Below are positions 24,501 through 36,112 of a DNA stretch of 64,000 bases, piece after piece; within the stretch, counting starts at the first letter, position 1; each line of letters starts with the position of its first letter. Position numbers and translations under genes: made by a program. The notes below the pieces were generated by a model. The model saw only the letters and a program-made list of their open reading frames with translations, did no database searches and had not been told where the DNA came from. Origin of the DNA: Dastarcus helophoroides (Eukaryota; Arthropoda; Insecta; Coleoptera; Bothrideridae); contig CM053328.1 of assembly GCA_028583605.1 (NCBI GenBank), positions 36,199,722 to 36,263,721 of the forward strand, in the 5' to 3' direction.

Positions 24501-25130
24501 ATAAGTCGAAATTCTGAAAGTCGAAAGTATTAAAAGATCTAAATTTTGACGAGAAGTCAAAATTTTCTGAATAAAGTCTAAATTTTGAAATAAAATCGAA
24601 ATTTTGAAAAAATACAATATTTCAAAGAATTGGACATTTTAAAAAATTTTCGGTCTCAAGCTTTCCCAAAAATTTGGAATTTTGAAAAGCGAAAGATTAA
24701 AAAGAGTTGAAATTATCAGAAAAATCGAAATTTTCAGAGTCGAAACTTTCAAAAAATTTTGAAAAAAGTCGTAATTTTGGATAGTTGAAAATTGTGAAAA
24801 AATTTTAAAGCGAAATATTTGAAAAAGTCGAAATTTTGATAATAAATTCAAAACTTGGAAATAAAATCGGATGTACACAAATTCATTAAAAAATACTGGA
24901 CATTTCGATTTTTTCAGCAAAGTTGAAATTTTAAAAACTGGAAATTAAAAACATTGAAATGTTTAAAAAGTCAAATTTGTTATAACGGTGAAAATTGAAA
25001 ATAGTATGACATTTTCGTAAAAAGTCGAAACTTTGCAAAGAGTCGAAATTGTAAAAGTCAAAACTTTAAAAAAAGTCGAAATTTTAGAGAAAAAGACGCA
25101 TAAATTTCAAAAAAAGCGATATTTAATAAA
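21570..25130. repeat. TTTCGA/AAATTT array inside the hAT stack
   Basis: About 3.5 kb of the degenerate low-complexity texture. The strand bias switches near 23.0 kb: T-rich TTTCGACTTTTT on the left, A-rich AAAAGTCGAAATTT on the right, so the two halves are roughly inverted relative to each other. It includes a dispersed-repeat copy at 22113-22248. No gene. Confidence 0.7.
22113..22248 (+). repeat. Dispersed 130-bp repeat (CTGAAGATGATAGC family)
   Basis: One of the fullest copies: CTCTGAAGATGATAGCTTGG, then CTGTCGAAACGCGTT, a GTTGTGTTTTTTAATCTTTC block, CAGGGGACAAGATTTGTATT and finally GACCAGTCCGTTCCA. It is GC-richer than the array around it. At least a dozen copies or fragments occur in the window on both strands. 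Confidence 0.85.
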
Positions 25131-26282
25131 TCGATTTATTTAAGCCAATTAAATAAATTAGTGGCCGTAAAATGGTGAATGCAATCGAGGGATATATCAA
25201 TTAGTTCCTAAATAAATTTTAATCGGCGAAAAAGTAAAATTTTTTGAACTTACTTCACCAGTCGATGATACATCAAAAAAAATATCGGTGAAGTAAGTTC
25301 AAAACGGTATCAACGGTATATTGATACCTTCGACGGTATATTGATACCGTCGATACATCGGAACGAAAGTATTGATGCAAAAATATCGAACATCGAAACG
25401 AAAATATTAATGTTTTTGATACATCGATATATCGTGTGATATCCCTACTTTTAGCTCTTGCTATTATTTCAATTGAAAATCACGTAGCTCATTCGTTAAA
25501 TTATTATAATTTTAATTAATGATTTTAGTCTTAGAAAAAGCCGTAAACATCATTTCTGAATCCCTGATTCTTTTAAGACATTAATGCACCAGAATTTATC
25601 ATAATTAAAAATTTTTTATCTTTGTGTATATTAATTTTTCTTAATTTATAATAAACAATTTTCAAACTCTAAATTTATTTATTTATAACTTTGCATTTCT
25701 CGTCAAGCATCATCATTAAAACCAATTGCACAAAGACAAGGGCCTCGCAAAGATCTACCCGCTCGGAGCCTCGCCATTCTAAGCCTCTGACTGGCTTTAG
25801 CATAAAAGTAATAATAATCTGTTTATTTTTGTTACGACGAATTTTTTTAATGTGCCATTGTTTTGTTTATTATTTTGAATACTTCAAAAAGATTAAAAGT
25901 TTCGTTATTTTCAAAACAGATTTTATATAAACTTCAATAAATCTATTTAGAATAATTTTCATAAGGCTTCTTCCGCACCCCCAAAATACCTTCCTACACC
26001 CTCAGGGGAGCGATCACTCTCGGTTAAGAACCACTGCTTTACATGAAACTAAACCAAATTAAATAGATGTCCAGGGAATGCTGTAATTTATAATTAGTTT
26101 CTTTCTTGCTTTCAGAAGAAAATAATTCTCAACTATTAGCAAATTCGGAAAAAAAAGAACTTGGAATCAAAATCCCAAAAAAAAAAGAAATTTATTAAAA
26201 ACGCTTCCCGAAATTTCAAGAAAAAAAATTGACATTGTTTAATCTGACAATGTTCACAAACTAAAACTGTCTTTTATAAATA

Positions 26283-29200
26283 GGGTAGATGTACCGTTTG
26301 TGGCCACTTTAAGCTTTTTTGTATGTTTAATTGAGATTTAAATATATTTAAATTAAATATTTAATAAGAAAAAATAAATTAATCAAATCTTTAATTTATC
26401 AGGAATTGAAATATCAAAAGCCCAAATGTTTAAAATTTAATTTGTCATGCAAAATTAATTAAAATTAATAATTACACCAATTTCACCAGTAGTGGCCATA
26501 GAAGCACTATTTTTGGCCATTTGCTGTTCCAGTTTTGGTCATAGTGCCTGAAATTTTTTGCTGGAAGGGAATTATTAATAATATTATCTTAATTAACAAT
26601 CAATGCATCACTTTATTTATTAAATAGCTAGACAAGACACAAAAATTAGTAATACACATAAAATCATCAATTTTTTTTAGCATTTTTGCGCGGTTTAACT
26701 GATTTTTTTGGGGCTAATTTTTTCTTAACTTTTTCTTCCAATTTTTCTTCTTTAATTTTTTTTCTTCTTTCCTTATTTTCTTCCCTTTCGATTTTTTTAA
26801 GCTCTTTTTTTTTCTTCTCTTTCGATTTTTTTAAGCTTCTTTCTTTCTTCTTCTGCGCTTTTCTCATTCTCTTTAGCTTCCATTAGTTCGATCCACTTGT
26901 CAGCTGTGATTACGGAAGGTAAATGTTCTACCTTACGTTTTCGTGTCGTAGTCTTCTTTTTAGGCCACATACAAATTCCATCAATAACTTCGTCCAAAGA
27001 CTTTCGACGCATTGAAATACTGTTCAAATGAGAAACATTAGTTGTACTAACGTCCTCAACTACAGGCTCTATAATACCTTCCATAACAACAGGTTCTTGA
27101 ATAACTTCATCACTAGGAGGGATTACAATATTCGGGTTTTTATGATTATCTACGAGGATAGGAAATTCAATCGCAAGAGGTACTTCACAGTCGGTAATTT
27201 GGTTAAGAGTATCAGAAGGATAGGAATCCAACAGTTCATCGACTAAAAAAGTGCAAAAAAAATATCAAATTAAAATATAATTTAAAAATTTATAAATTAT
27301 CCAAAGAATAGATCACTGAAATAAATTCAACATTGGGAGATTATTTTTTAACTGTTTTTTCAATTTTATTCACCTTCATGAAGATTAGACGCATCAAACT
27401 CAGGAAAAGGAAATTCGAAAACATTATCATTATGAGAAGCCAAAGGAGAAGGATTTTCAGGAACTAGAGGATGACAAAGTGGGGATTGCAATTCATTTTC
27501 CGGTTTGTCATCTTCAACAGCCTGGGCCCAAAAATTGTACAATGACTCGTGTTTATCACCAGTTTCCCAATCAATACCTGTAGCTTTGGCATTTTTGAAT
27601 CGTTGTAATAGCTCAGGATTTATTTTACTCTCGATGTATTCTTGATGAGATAAGGCTTGCTGCATGATTCTTTGCGAATTTATTTCATTAGAAATATTTT
27701 GATTGTTTTCTCGATCTTTCATTTCGACACACTTGCTATAGTCAACTGAATTCGCATTAAACGGACATAAACCGCAAGCTTTAAATCCATTCTTTATGAC
27801 AGTCGTAAAATCTTCTTCAGTAATAAGTTTAGATAAAAAAGCTGGAACGTTATGTTTCTGAACATCAACACCATCATTTTGTATACGCCAGTTTCTTATC
27901 AAATTTTTCCATCTTTGCTTCAAAGGCAAAAAAAAAAAGAAACGTCCAATGGTTGTAAAATATGCGTGGAGTGAGGTGGAAAACAGCACAGGATAATCTG
28001 TTTATCCTTACAAAATTTACTCAGATGAATGGACATATGAGAAACATGGCCATCCAAGAAAACTATCACAGGAAGTTGAATTTTGCGTTCAAACAGGAAT
28101 GGATAGAAAACATTCGTGAAATATTCGTAGAAAGATTCACTAGTCATCCACCCATTCTCGGATTTTCCTATCCCCCAACCTTTGGGTGCCGAGTCAACGC
28201 AAATCTTAGGTAGTCGCTCATACTTGAAAATTGTCAGTGATGGTGCAAATTCTCCGGCAGCGTTTACATTAAAAAGTGTAGTAACATTTTCTTTTTCGTT
28301 TCCAGCAACATCATACACAGCTTTTCCCCTTTCTGCTAAAACAAGACCACCTTTTGGTGATAAATGAACTGCCGTCTCGTCCATGTCGAATACTCGTCGA
28401 GGATCATCAAGGATTTTAATATTTTCTCCCAGTTCTTCAGCTATATGAGAGAACCATGACCGTATACCAGATTCAGTGACGATGGCTCGAGCCTTACAGA
28501 GGTGTTCAGCCCTTTTTTGACCCACACGTGGATGCCTCTTAAGAAATCCTTCAAACCACTTTCTTCCCGGGATATTATTTTTAAAAGGATTTTTTAAACC
28601 TTCTGCGTCGACTAATTGTTTCACTGAATGAATTAAGAAATCTCTATTTATAGGAAAACCCATTCTGCTGGTTCCTAATAGCCATTCTTCTAATTTTTCT
28701 TCAATATGATGGCCAAGTATAGACTCAGGTCCTACTCGACCTGTAGTTTCTGGTACTTTGCCTCGAAGTTTACTACGTAATGTAGTTCTTGGGACTTTAT
28801 ATTGATTACACGCCGTTGCAATAGCACAACCATTCTTCACTAATTCCAAAGCTTTTTGTAAGTCAGTTTCTGAGTAATTAAAAAATGTCCTTTTAGATTT
28901 TTCCTTTTGAATACCAGTTTTTGTTGATTTTGGAATTTTTTCAACGGGCTTCTGATTTTTCCTTGATGGCATTTTAACCTGCAACAGATAAAAAATAATC
29001 TTTCAACACTACGTTTCTTTTCCAGTCTCTATTTCGAAATATTATCTTAATTGTTTGAATATTAATTATTAAATAACATACAGTTGGGCAGCAAAATACA
29101 TTAAATGAGTAAAAATTATGGCCAAAACTGGATAGTGTATGCACCATTTGTGGCCATGGTATGGCCACAAATAGCAATCACATGTTTTTATTGTTCCACT

Positions 29201-29600
29201 TATGGCCATGGGATATTTTGTTAGTATTTGAGGTTATTATAAGTAAATTAATTTTTTTTAACATACTATTACGTTATCTAGCTACTATAGAGCTTAAAAT
29301 TTTAAAGAATATTAAGATTTGCAATAATTATGATTAATTTACTTACCAGGCCTTTCTCGAGATTCTTATAAGAATTAGTTATAATTTGGTGAGATACACC
29401 ACGCGTCCAGATATTTTTTTAATAATCACTCAAACTATACTTTCAATCAGTATAGGGAAAAGTTTACAGCGTAGCCAACACACACAAAAACCCTATAAAT
29501 ACACTATAAAATGCTATCATAAAATAATATATATAATATATCCCTATACATCTCAGACTGGCCACAAACGGAACAGTGGCCACAAACGGTACATCTACCC
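26283..29600 (-). mobile_element. pogo/Tigger-like DNA transposon, 3.3 kb
   Basis: Perfect inverted ends of about 26 bp beginning GGGTAGATGTACCGTTTGTG (26283 on; mirrored to 29600), flanked by TA on both sides (26281-26282, 29601-29602). Subterminal TGGCCATA-type words repeat inside both ends, probably transposase binding sites. It carries one spliced transposase gene on the minus strand. The ends are identical, so the insertion is probably fairly young. Confidence 0.95.
26667..28972 (-). pseudogene. pogo-superfamily DDE transposase, two frameshifts
   Basis: Starts at 28972 (MPSRKNQKP). Residues about 30-75 form a psq-type helix-turn-helix (CNQYKVPRTTLRSKLRGKVP), followed by a CENP-B-like DNA-binding part (GRKWFEGFLKRHP) and a DDE catalytic core with FDMDETAV, VFLDGHVSHMS and ILQPLDV. 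The reading frame breaks in a run of A on the plus strand near 27930, just after QPLDVSFF, and resumes at PLKQRWKNLIRNW. An intron at 27373-27243 (GTGAAT...TTTTAG) joins NLHE to VDELLDSYPS. A second shift in a poly-A run near 26806 leads into a Lys-rich tail ending RKNAKKN. Both breaks are single-base homopolymer changes, so sequencing error is possible and the enzyme could be intact in the animal. Confidence 0.9.
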
Positions 29601-30974
29601 TATTAAACCCATTTTTTGACATTTTCACTTAAAGTCAACAATTTAAAAATTAATGTCAAAATATTTAGAAAAAAGCGTTGATGTTAAAGATAAAATTTTG
29701 AGAAGATGTATATTTTATTTTAAAACTATCACGTCTTTGTCTGCGTGAAAGAAGAAAAGGGATTTTTGGGTATCCTTTTTGAAAATTTCGACTTTTTTTC
29801 TAAACAATTCGATTTTTATTGGAAATTAAATTACAGTATCTGTCTGAAGATGATAGGTTGGCTATTGAAACGCGTTAGAGCAACCTCTGCTGTGTTTTTT
29901 TAATCTTTTTTTGGATTCAGAGGACAAGATTTGTATTTCAATCTTTGGAGTTAACCAAAGACCAGTCCGTTCCACCAAAATTTCGAATTATTTTGAAAAA
30001 TGCACATTTCAAAACACCATTTCAAAATTGCTCCGTTCGACTTCAACAATTTCAATTTTTTTTCAACAATTTGACGTAGTTTTAAAAATTTCCATTTTTT
30101 TCGAATTTTTGACTATTTTTTTATGCAGTAAAATGTTCAAATTGTTCTAATCTCGAGAAAAACCCAAAATTTTGGAAAAGTAGATTTCAAAAATGAGAAA
30201 AGTCGATTTTAAGGTCGTAATTTCTAGGAAAACAATAAGATGAAAATACTTAAAAGTCGATCAAAGTTTTGAGTTAATTTTTGGATAAAAAAGCTAAAAA
30301 ATAAACTTCTTCAAATTAATCAGAATTCCAAAATTAAAATGTTAAGTTAAAGCAAAAGTCGAAATACAAACCTTGTCCCCTGAAATCAAGAAAGATTAAA
30401 AAACACAACAAAGGTTGCTCTAACGCGTTTCGACAGCCAAGCTATCATCTTCAGAGTAACTCTCTGGCTGTCGAAACGCGTTAGAGCAAACTCTGTTGTG
30501 TTTTTTTAATCTTTTTTTGGATTCAGAGGACTAGATTTGTATTTCAATTTTCGGAGTTAACCAAAGACCAGTTCGTTCCACCAAAATTACGAATTATTTT
30601 GAAAAATGCACCCACTTTATTCAAAATTGCTCCGTTCGACTTCAACAGTTTCAACTTTTTCTCAACATTTTGACGTAGTTTTAAAAATTTCCATTTTTTT
30701 CGAATTTTTGACTATTTTTAAAAATTCCAACCTCTTTAAAATGTTGCTTCTTTGGTATATATTTTGATTTTTTGGAAACTCTTTTTGATATTTCTGTCTT
30801 ATTAATAATTATTTTTTGGATATTTCCTTTTCAATAATTCAATTTTTTTTTTAATAATTAGACTTATCTCAAAGGTTTAAGTTTTGTGGAAAATTTTTGA
30901 CCCTATTCACCCTTTTACCTTTATTTTTGAGCATTTTGACTTTATTCAAAATTATCATCCTATTAATGAAAATG
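29601..30974. repeat. AT-rich array with three dispersed-repeat copies
   Basis: Degenerate array without a gene. Copies of the dispersed repeat lie at 29838-29980 (plus) and as a head-to-head pair at 30369-30457 (minus) and 30458-30582 (plus), joined at their CTCTCTGAAGA ends. Confidence 0.75.
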
Positions 30975-30978
30975 TTGA

Positions 30979-32955
30979 TCTTTTTTGAAATGTAAAATTT
31001 AAATATTTTTTGCAAATTTTGATACTTTTAAATTCGAATTTTGTTAAATATTATATTTTTTTGAAACTTTGAATTTCTAAAAGTTTTGACTTTTGAATAC
31101 GTGATTTCCTTGAAATGTTTGTTTTTTCAAATTCGACTTTCGGCTTTTCCTCAAAATTTTGACCTAAAAATGACGATTCTTTTTAAATCTGGCTTTTCCA
31201 TTTTTATTGAAAATGTTGATTTTTTTGAACGTTTTAGCTTCATATTTTAAAAATTTCGAATTTTCTATTCATTTTAATACTCATTGTTTCCAAATTTTAA
31301 CTTATTTTGTGAATCACAACACTTTTATAATTTCGTCTCTTTTTAAGATTTATTTTCGAAATTTTTTGAAAATTTTAACACATAAGTTTAATATTTTTTT
31401 AAAATTTCGATCTCTCTTTCAAGATGTTGATATCTTTAATAAATTCGATTATGTTTATTAATTTTATTTAACATTTCTACGACCCAGTTTGGAAATATTT
31501 AAATTTTTATTAATGAAAGTTGACAATATTCTAAAACAGTTTATGAAATATGACTAAAAATTTAAATATTTCCAGTAAAAGTGTTAAATAAAACACAATG
31601 TTTTCGACCAATAAGAGTCCACCATGAAGAATAAATTAGACCTTTTTTGAAATGTAAAATTCAAACTTTTTTTGCAAATTTGATTACTTTCAAATTCGAA
31701 TTTTGTTAAATATTTTATTTTTTTGAAAATTTGCATTTCTAAAACTTTTGACTTTTGAATACGCGACTTTCTCATGTTTGTTTTTTCCAATTCGACTTTT
31801 GGCTTTTCCTCAAAATTTTGACCTAAAAATGACGATTCTTTTTAAATCTGACTTTTCCATTTTCATTGAAAATGTTGATTTTTTTGAACGTTTTAGCTTT
31901 ATATTTTAAAAAGTTCGAATTTTCTATTTATTTTAATACTCATTGTTTCCAAATTTTGACTTATTTTGTGAATCACAACTCTTTTATAATTTCGTCTCTT
32001 TTTAAGATTTATTTTCGAAATTTTTTGAAAATTTTGACATATAAGTTTAATATTTTTTTAAAATTTCGATCTCTCTTTCAAGATGTTGATATCTTTAATA
32101 AATTCGATTATGTTTATTAATTTTATTTAACATTTCTACGACCCAGTTTGGAAATATTTAAATTTTTATTAATGAAAGTTGACAATATTCTAAAACAGTT
32201 TAAGAAATATGACTAAAAATTTAAATATTTCCAGTAAAAGTGTTAAATAAAACACAATGTTTTCGACCAATAAGAGTCCACCATGAAGAATAAATTAGAC
32301 CTTTTTTGAAATGTAACATTCAAACATTTTTTGCAAATTTTATTATTTTCAAATTCGAATTTTGTTAAATATTTTATTTTTTTGAAAATTTGAATTTCTA
32401 AAAGTTTTGACTTTTGAATACGTGACTTTCTCATGTTTGTCTTTTCAAATTCGACTTTCGGCTTTTCCTCAAAATTTTGACCTAAAAATGACGGTTCTTT
32501 TTAAATCTGGCTTCTCCATTTTTATTGAAAATGTTCATTTTTTTGAACGTTTTAGCTTTATATTTTAAAAATTTCGAATTTTCTATTTATTTTAATACTC
32601 ATTGTTTCCAAATTTTAACTTATTTTGTGAATCACAACTCTTTTATAATTTCGTCTCTTTTTAAGATTTATTTTCGAAAGTTTTTAAAAATTTTGACACA
32701 TAAGTTTAATATTTTTTTAAAATTTCGATCTCTGTTTCAAGATGTTGATATTTTTAATAAATTCGATTATGTTTATTAATTTTATTTAACATTTCTACGA
32801 CCCAGTTTGAAAATATTTAAATTTTTGTTAATGAAAGTTGACAATATTCTAAAACAGTTTTTGAAATATGACTAAAAATTTAAATATTTTCAGTAAAAGT
32901 GTTAAATAAAACACAATGTTTTCGACCAATAAGAGTCCACCATGAAGAATAAATT
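30979..32955 (+). repeat. Tandem repeat, three copies of a 659-bp unit
   Basis: Units end at about 31637, 32296 and 32955 with the shared boundary words CGACCAATAAGAGTCCACCA. Landmarks recur exactly 659 bp apart (31207, 31866, 32525) with only scattered substitutions. Open frames of 84 codons in each unit are Phe/Ile-rich and look like passengers of the repeat, not genes. Confidence 0.95.
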
Positions 32956-33430
32956 CGATTATGTTGAAATATTACTTTTTCGAAAACCTCTACCTGTTCT
33001 CAAAATATCTAGTTTTTTAGAAATTTTCACCTTTCAAAAGTTTCCACTTTTTCGCAATTGGACTTTATTTTTAAATTTTTAAATTTTTTTAAGAAAGTGG
33101 ATTTTTTGAAAATTTCGACTTTTGAACCTTTTTTGAGAATATTTACCTTTTTTTGTAAATTTCGACTTTTTATTATCAAATTTCGACTCTTTCTTCGAGT
33201 TATGATTTTTTTCTAAATATAACCTTTTTTTTAAATGCTACCTTTTTAAAATGGCTACTTTTTTTTAAAATGGCTACTTTTTTGTTTAAATGGCTACCTT
33301 TTTTTAAAATTTCGACTTCTTCGTGAAAACTTTTTTTCAAAATTTTTCCTTAATGTTGGACTTCTTCCCGACACTTCGAATTTTTGTAACTACAATTCTT
33401 TGAAAAGTTCGTCTGGTTTAATTTAAATTA
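32956..33430. repeat. AT-rich array
   Basis: T-rich degenerate array including a short run of GGCTACTTTTTT-like words near 33240-33300. No gene. Confidence 0.6.
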
Positions 33431-34170
33431 TTTTGAAAAATCGAACGTTCTAAATTGCAAATTTTAAAAATTTTGAAACGAATTTGAAACTCAACCAAAC
33501 TCCGACTTAAAAACTGGAATTTTAAAAGGGGTATTTTCAAGTTTAGACTGAAAAGTTTCAAAAAAGTCGAAATTTAGGAGAATTTTCGAGTTTAAAATCG
33601 ATATGGTGATTTTTAAAATAAAGTAAAATTTTGACTTTCAAATTTAAACTGAAACATTTCAAAGCAAAGTCAAAATTTGGAAGAATTTTCGAGTTTAAAA
33701 TCGAAATAGAATTTGAAAAAAAAAACAACGTACAAAATAAAAAGTTGGCTTTCATTTAAAAATTTGAATATCTATTAAAGTATTTCTCGAAATTTTGAGT
33801 TCAAAGAATCGAACTTTCTAAATTGCACATTTTAAAAATTTTGAAACGAATTTGAAACTCAACCAAACTCCGATTTTAAAACTGGAATTTTAAAAGAGGT
33901 ATTTTCAAGTTTAGACTGAAAAGTTTCAAAAAAGTCGAAATTTAGGAGAATATTCGAATTTAAAATCGATATGGTGATTTTTAAAATAAAGTAAAATTTT
34001 GACTTCCAAATTTAAACTGAAACATTTCAAAGCAAAGTCAAAATTTGGAAGAATTTTCGAGTTTAAAATCGAAATAGAATTTGAAAAAAAGAACGTACAA
34101 AATAAAAAGTTGGCTTTCATTTAGAAATTTGAATATCTATAAAAGTATTTCTCGAAATTTTGAGTTCAAA
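33431..34170. repeat. Tandem duplication, two copies of about 367 bp
   Basis: Two near-identical units (about 33435-33802 and 33803-34170), each containing AAACTCAACCAAACTCCGA and AAAGTTGGCTTTCATTTA. Small indels separate them. Mirror frames in both copies are passengers. Confidence 0.85.
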
Positions 34171-34550
34171 GGCAAAATCTCGAAGCGATGTCGAAATTCC
34201 AAAAATGTGCTTTTAATGTGGCACTTCCAATGCTTAAATCGAAATGTTAAGACATTTTTTTTTTTAGACTTTTGCAGTTGCGTCTCGAAATTTCGACATC
34301 ATTTCCAAATTTTGGCTTCGAACTCAAAACTTAGTGACTCAGTTTCAAAAGCCTAAAAAAAAGTTTCTCAACATTTCGACTAAAACATTGGAAGAGCCAA
34401 ATTAAAACCAAAATTTCAAGTGTAAAACTGTATTTAGAAGTTTGTAGTGAAAAAAAAACTCACGAACATACATTAATCATCTGCATAAATTTGGATAAAG
34501 TGTGGAGACACATTCATCAAGGATGTCAGATCTCAACATGTATAGGCAAC

Positions 34551-34653
34551 TAATATGTACAGAGCAATAGGTTTGAATATTTATTAGATTGGAAGTTTAG
34601 AAACCAAACTTCGAATCTAATAAATGTTCAAACCTATTGGTCTGTGCATATTA
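34551..34653. repeat. 103-bp near-perfect hairpin
   Basis: Arms of about 47 bp, TAATATGTACAGAGCAATAG on the left and CTATTGGTCTGTGCATATTA on the right, are reverse complements with about four mismatches across the whole arm and a loop of under 10 nt. It stands in unique-looking sequence, not array. The geometry would suit a microRNA-like or siRNA hairpin precursor, but a tiny foldback transposon is equally possible. Confidence 0.8.
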
Positions 34654-36112
34654 GAATCCTTGTCTTCTGAGAACTTTCCTAGAGAGCAACCGCTTCGTTA
34701 GGTGGTAGTGTTTCAACTGTTTGTAGTTCAGCTACCTATGATTCACTATACACGCTGCCTGGAGGGCTGCATGAATTTGTAGTCTAGGTTGCATTCTACT
34801 TACATACGTGTATAGGCAACTTTAAATACAATCACGTGTATTATTCATTGCATACATTTTACGTGGTTACCCTAGGTTCCCCATTTTTACCATCTTAGAG
34901 ACTGCATTTTGAAAAATCGTTTTTTGGTGCACACCTGCGTATTACGGGTAACGCCTAGGTGAAATTTCATGCTTTTAGACCCACCTATTTAAGCGGTGCG
35001 TTATTTGTCGATCAGTGTTTGGAGATTTATTGAATTTTAACTGGAAATTCCAAGAAATAATCGAAATTTCGAGGCAAGCTAAAAAAAGTCTGGTTTAGGA
35101 TCAAAATTGATGAAAACATGAACAATTGGTTCTATAAATTTGAAATTATGAGAAAATAGGCCAAAAATAACTTGGAAGACGTTCAAAACGTTCAAACTTG
35201 TCTTGAAAAAGTTAATATTTCGAATCTTAGGATGCGTTTAGATCAGACACTTTATTCCGTACATTTTTCTGACATAAGTGTCAACTATCCTGAGTAAAGC
35301 TATCCGAGATTTATCTACACGGTTGGGAGAAGCAACCTTTGTTGTGTTTTTTAATCTTTCATGGTTTCAGGGGACAAGATTTGTATTTCAACTTCCACTT
35401 TTCTTTAATCATACAAAACTATTTAGAAATTTCACAAATTTCCATTTTTGGTTTGAAACTTTGATTATAAAGAAAAATTTTACCAAGCTAACAACTTTTA
35501 GTTTACTGCTGAAATGTCAATTTCGTCCCAATAGACTTTAACATCAAAATTCTGAGATAAAGGGGTCGAATTTGGTCTCAAAATTGTGAACTGTTTTTTG
35601 AATTGTTAACCTTTTTTATTCTCGATATGGAAGAAAAAGGCAGATAATCCTGATTTATGTTTGACCCAATAAAGAGAACAAAATTTCCAAGAAATGTCTT
35701 ATTTTTCTAAATTTTAAAAAAGGCAGGGAATCTTGATTTTTTTGAACCGCAAGAAGTGCTTTCATTGTTATTTGTTTTTTATGACAATTATGCAATTTCA
35801 AAAACATTATTTTTAAATTTAAATCTACTAGAAATGGAGGGAAAAACAAAACCTGAACAAAGTCATAAAAAAAATTGGACTTACCAGAAATTTTTGTCTG
35901 TGGGCAAAAATACCTTTCATTATTATTTACTTTTATTGTATCTATTAATTGTACAAAACCAACGACTTTTCATCACTTATTCACTTATTAGTCATAACTA
36001 GTTATGGTTTACCTCAAAATTAAGTGTAGCTACTATTTTTATCTAATGGTTTTTAAGATAATTTCAGTTAAATTGCATTAACCCAAATACAATCATTACT
36101 TACGGCAATTAA
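34654..36112. other. Region upstream of peritrophin-like gene P1
   Basis: No gene seen. It holds a dispersed-repeat copy at 35322-35396. From about 35330 onwards it is a diverged duplicate of 49080-49890, which lies in front of the second P-type gene. Confidence 0.5.

Larger units (their letters stand above)
20507..25447. mobile_element. hAT-like TAGGG element nested third
   Basis: The left end, TAGGGCACAACG, is split by the next insertion after its first six bases. The right end is CACGATATATCG-rich and finishes GATATCCCTA at 25447. Both subterminal regions (21413-21510 and 25255-25440) are rich in ATCGAT/GATACATC words like the 6659-10653 family. The flanking 8-mers agree at only 5 of 8 bases, so the boundary is less certain than for its neighbours. 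The interior is TTTCGA array. Confidence 0.6.
19916..25789. mobile_element. hAT element nested second
   Basis: It begins CAGGGGCGGCCTTAG and ends CTAAGCCTCTG, related but imperfect inverted ends. The exact 8-bp duplication ACTGGCTT flanks it at 19908-19915 and 25790-25797. GGCCTCGC words recur inside both ends in opposite orientation. No transposase was seen. It lies wholly within the CTTTACAT-flanked element. Confidence 0.85.
19653..26036. mobile_element. hAT element, outermost of a nested stack
   Basis: Ends CAGTGTTTCTTAAC (19653 on) and GTTAAGAACCACTG (to 26036) are near-perfect inverted repeats, flanked by the exact 8-bp duplication CTTTACAT (19645-19652 and 26037-26044). About 5.9 kb of its 6.4 kb is a later insertion. 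The remainder codes for nothing recognisable. Confidence 0.9.

Noticed and set aside
26667..26886. Phe/Ser-rich plus-strand frame opposite the Lys-rich transposase tail
   Set aside because: It is the antisense shadow of the poly-Lys end of the pogo transposase. No start context or domain of its own.
30979..32955. Three similar 84-codon plus-strand frames and their minus-strand partners
   Set aside because: They repeat because the 659-bp unit repeats. Composition is array-like and frames overlap on both strands with no splice or promoter support.
33558..34120. Two similar minus-strand frames of about 65 codons
   Set aside because: Passengers of the 367-bp tandem duplication; substitutions do not favour synonymous positions as far as can be judged by eye.
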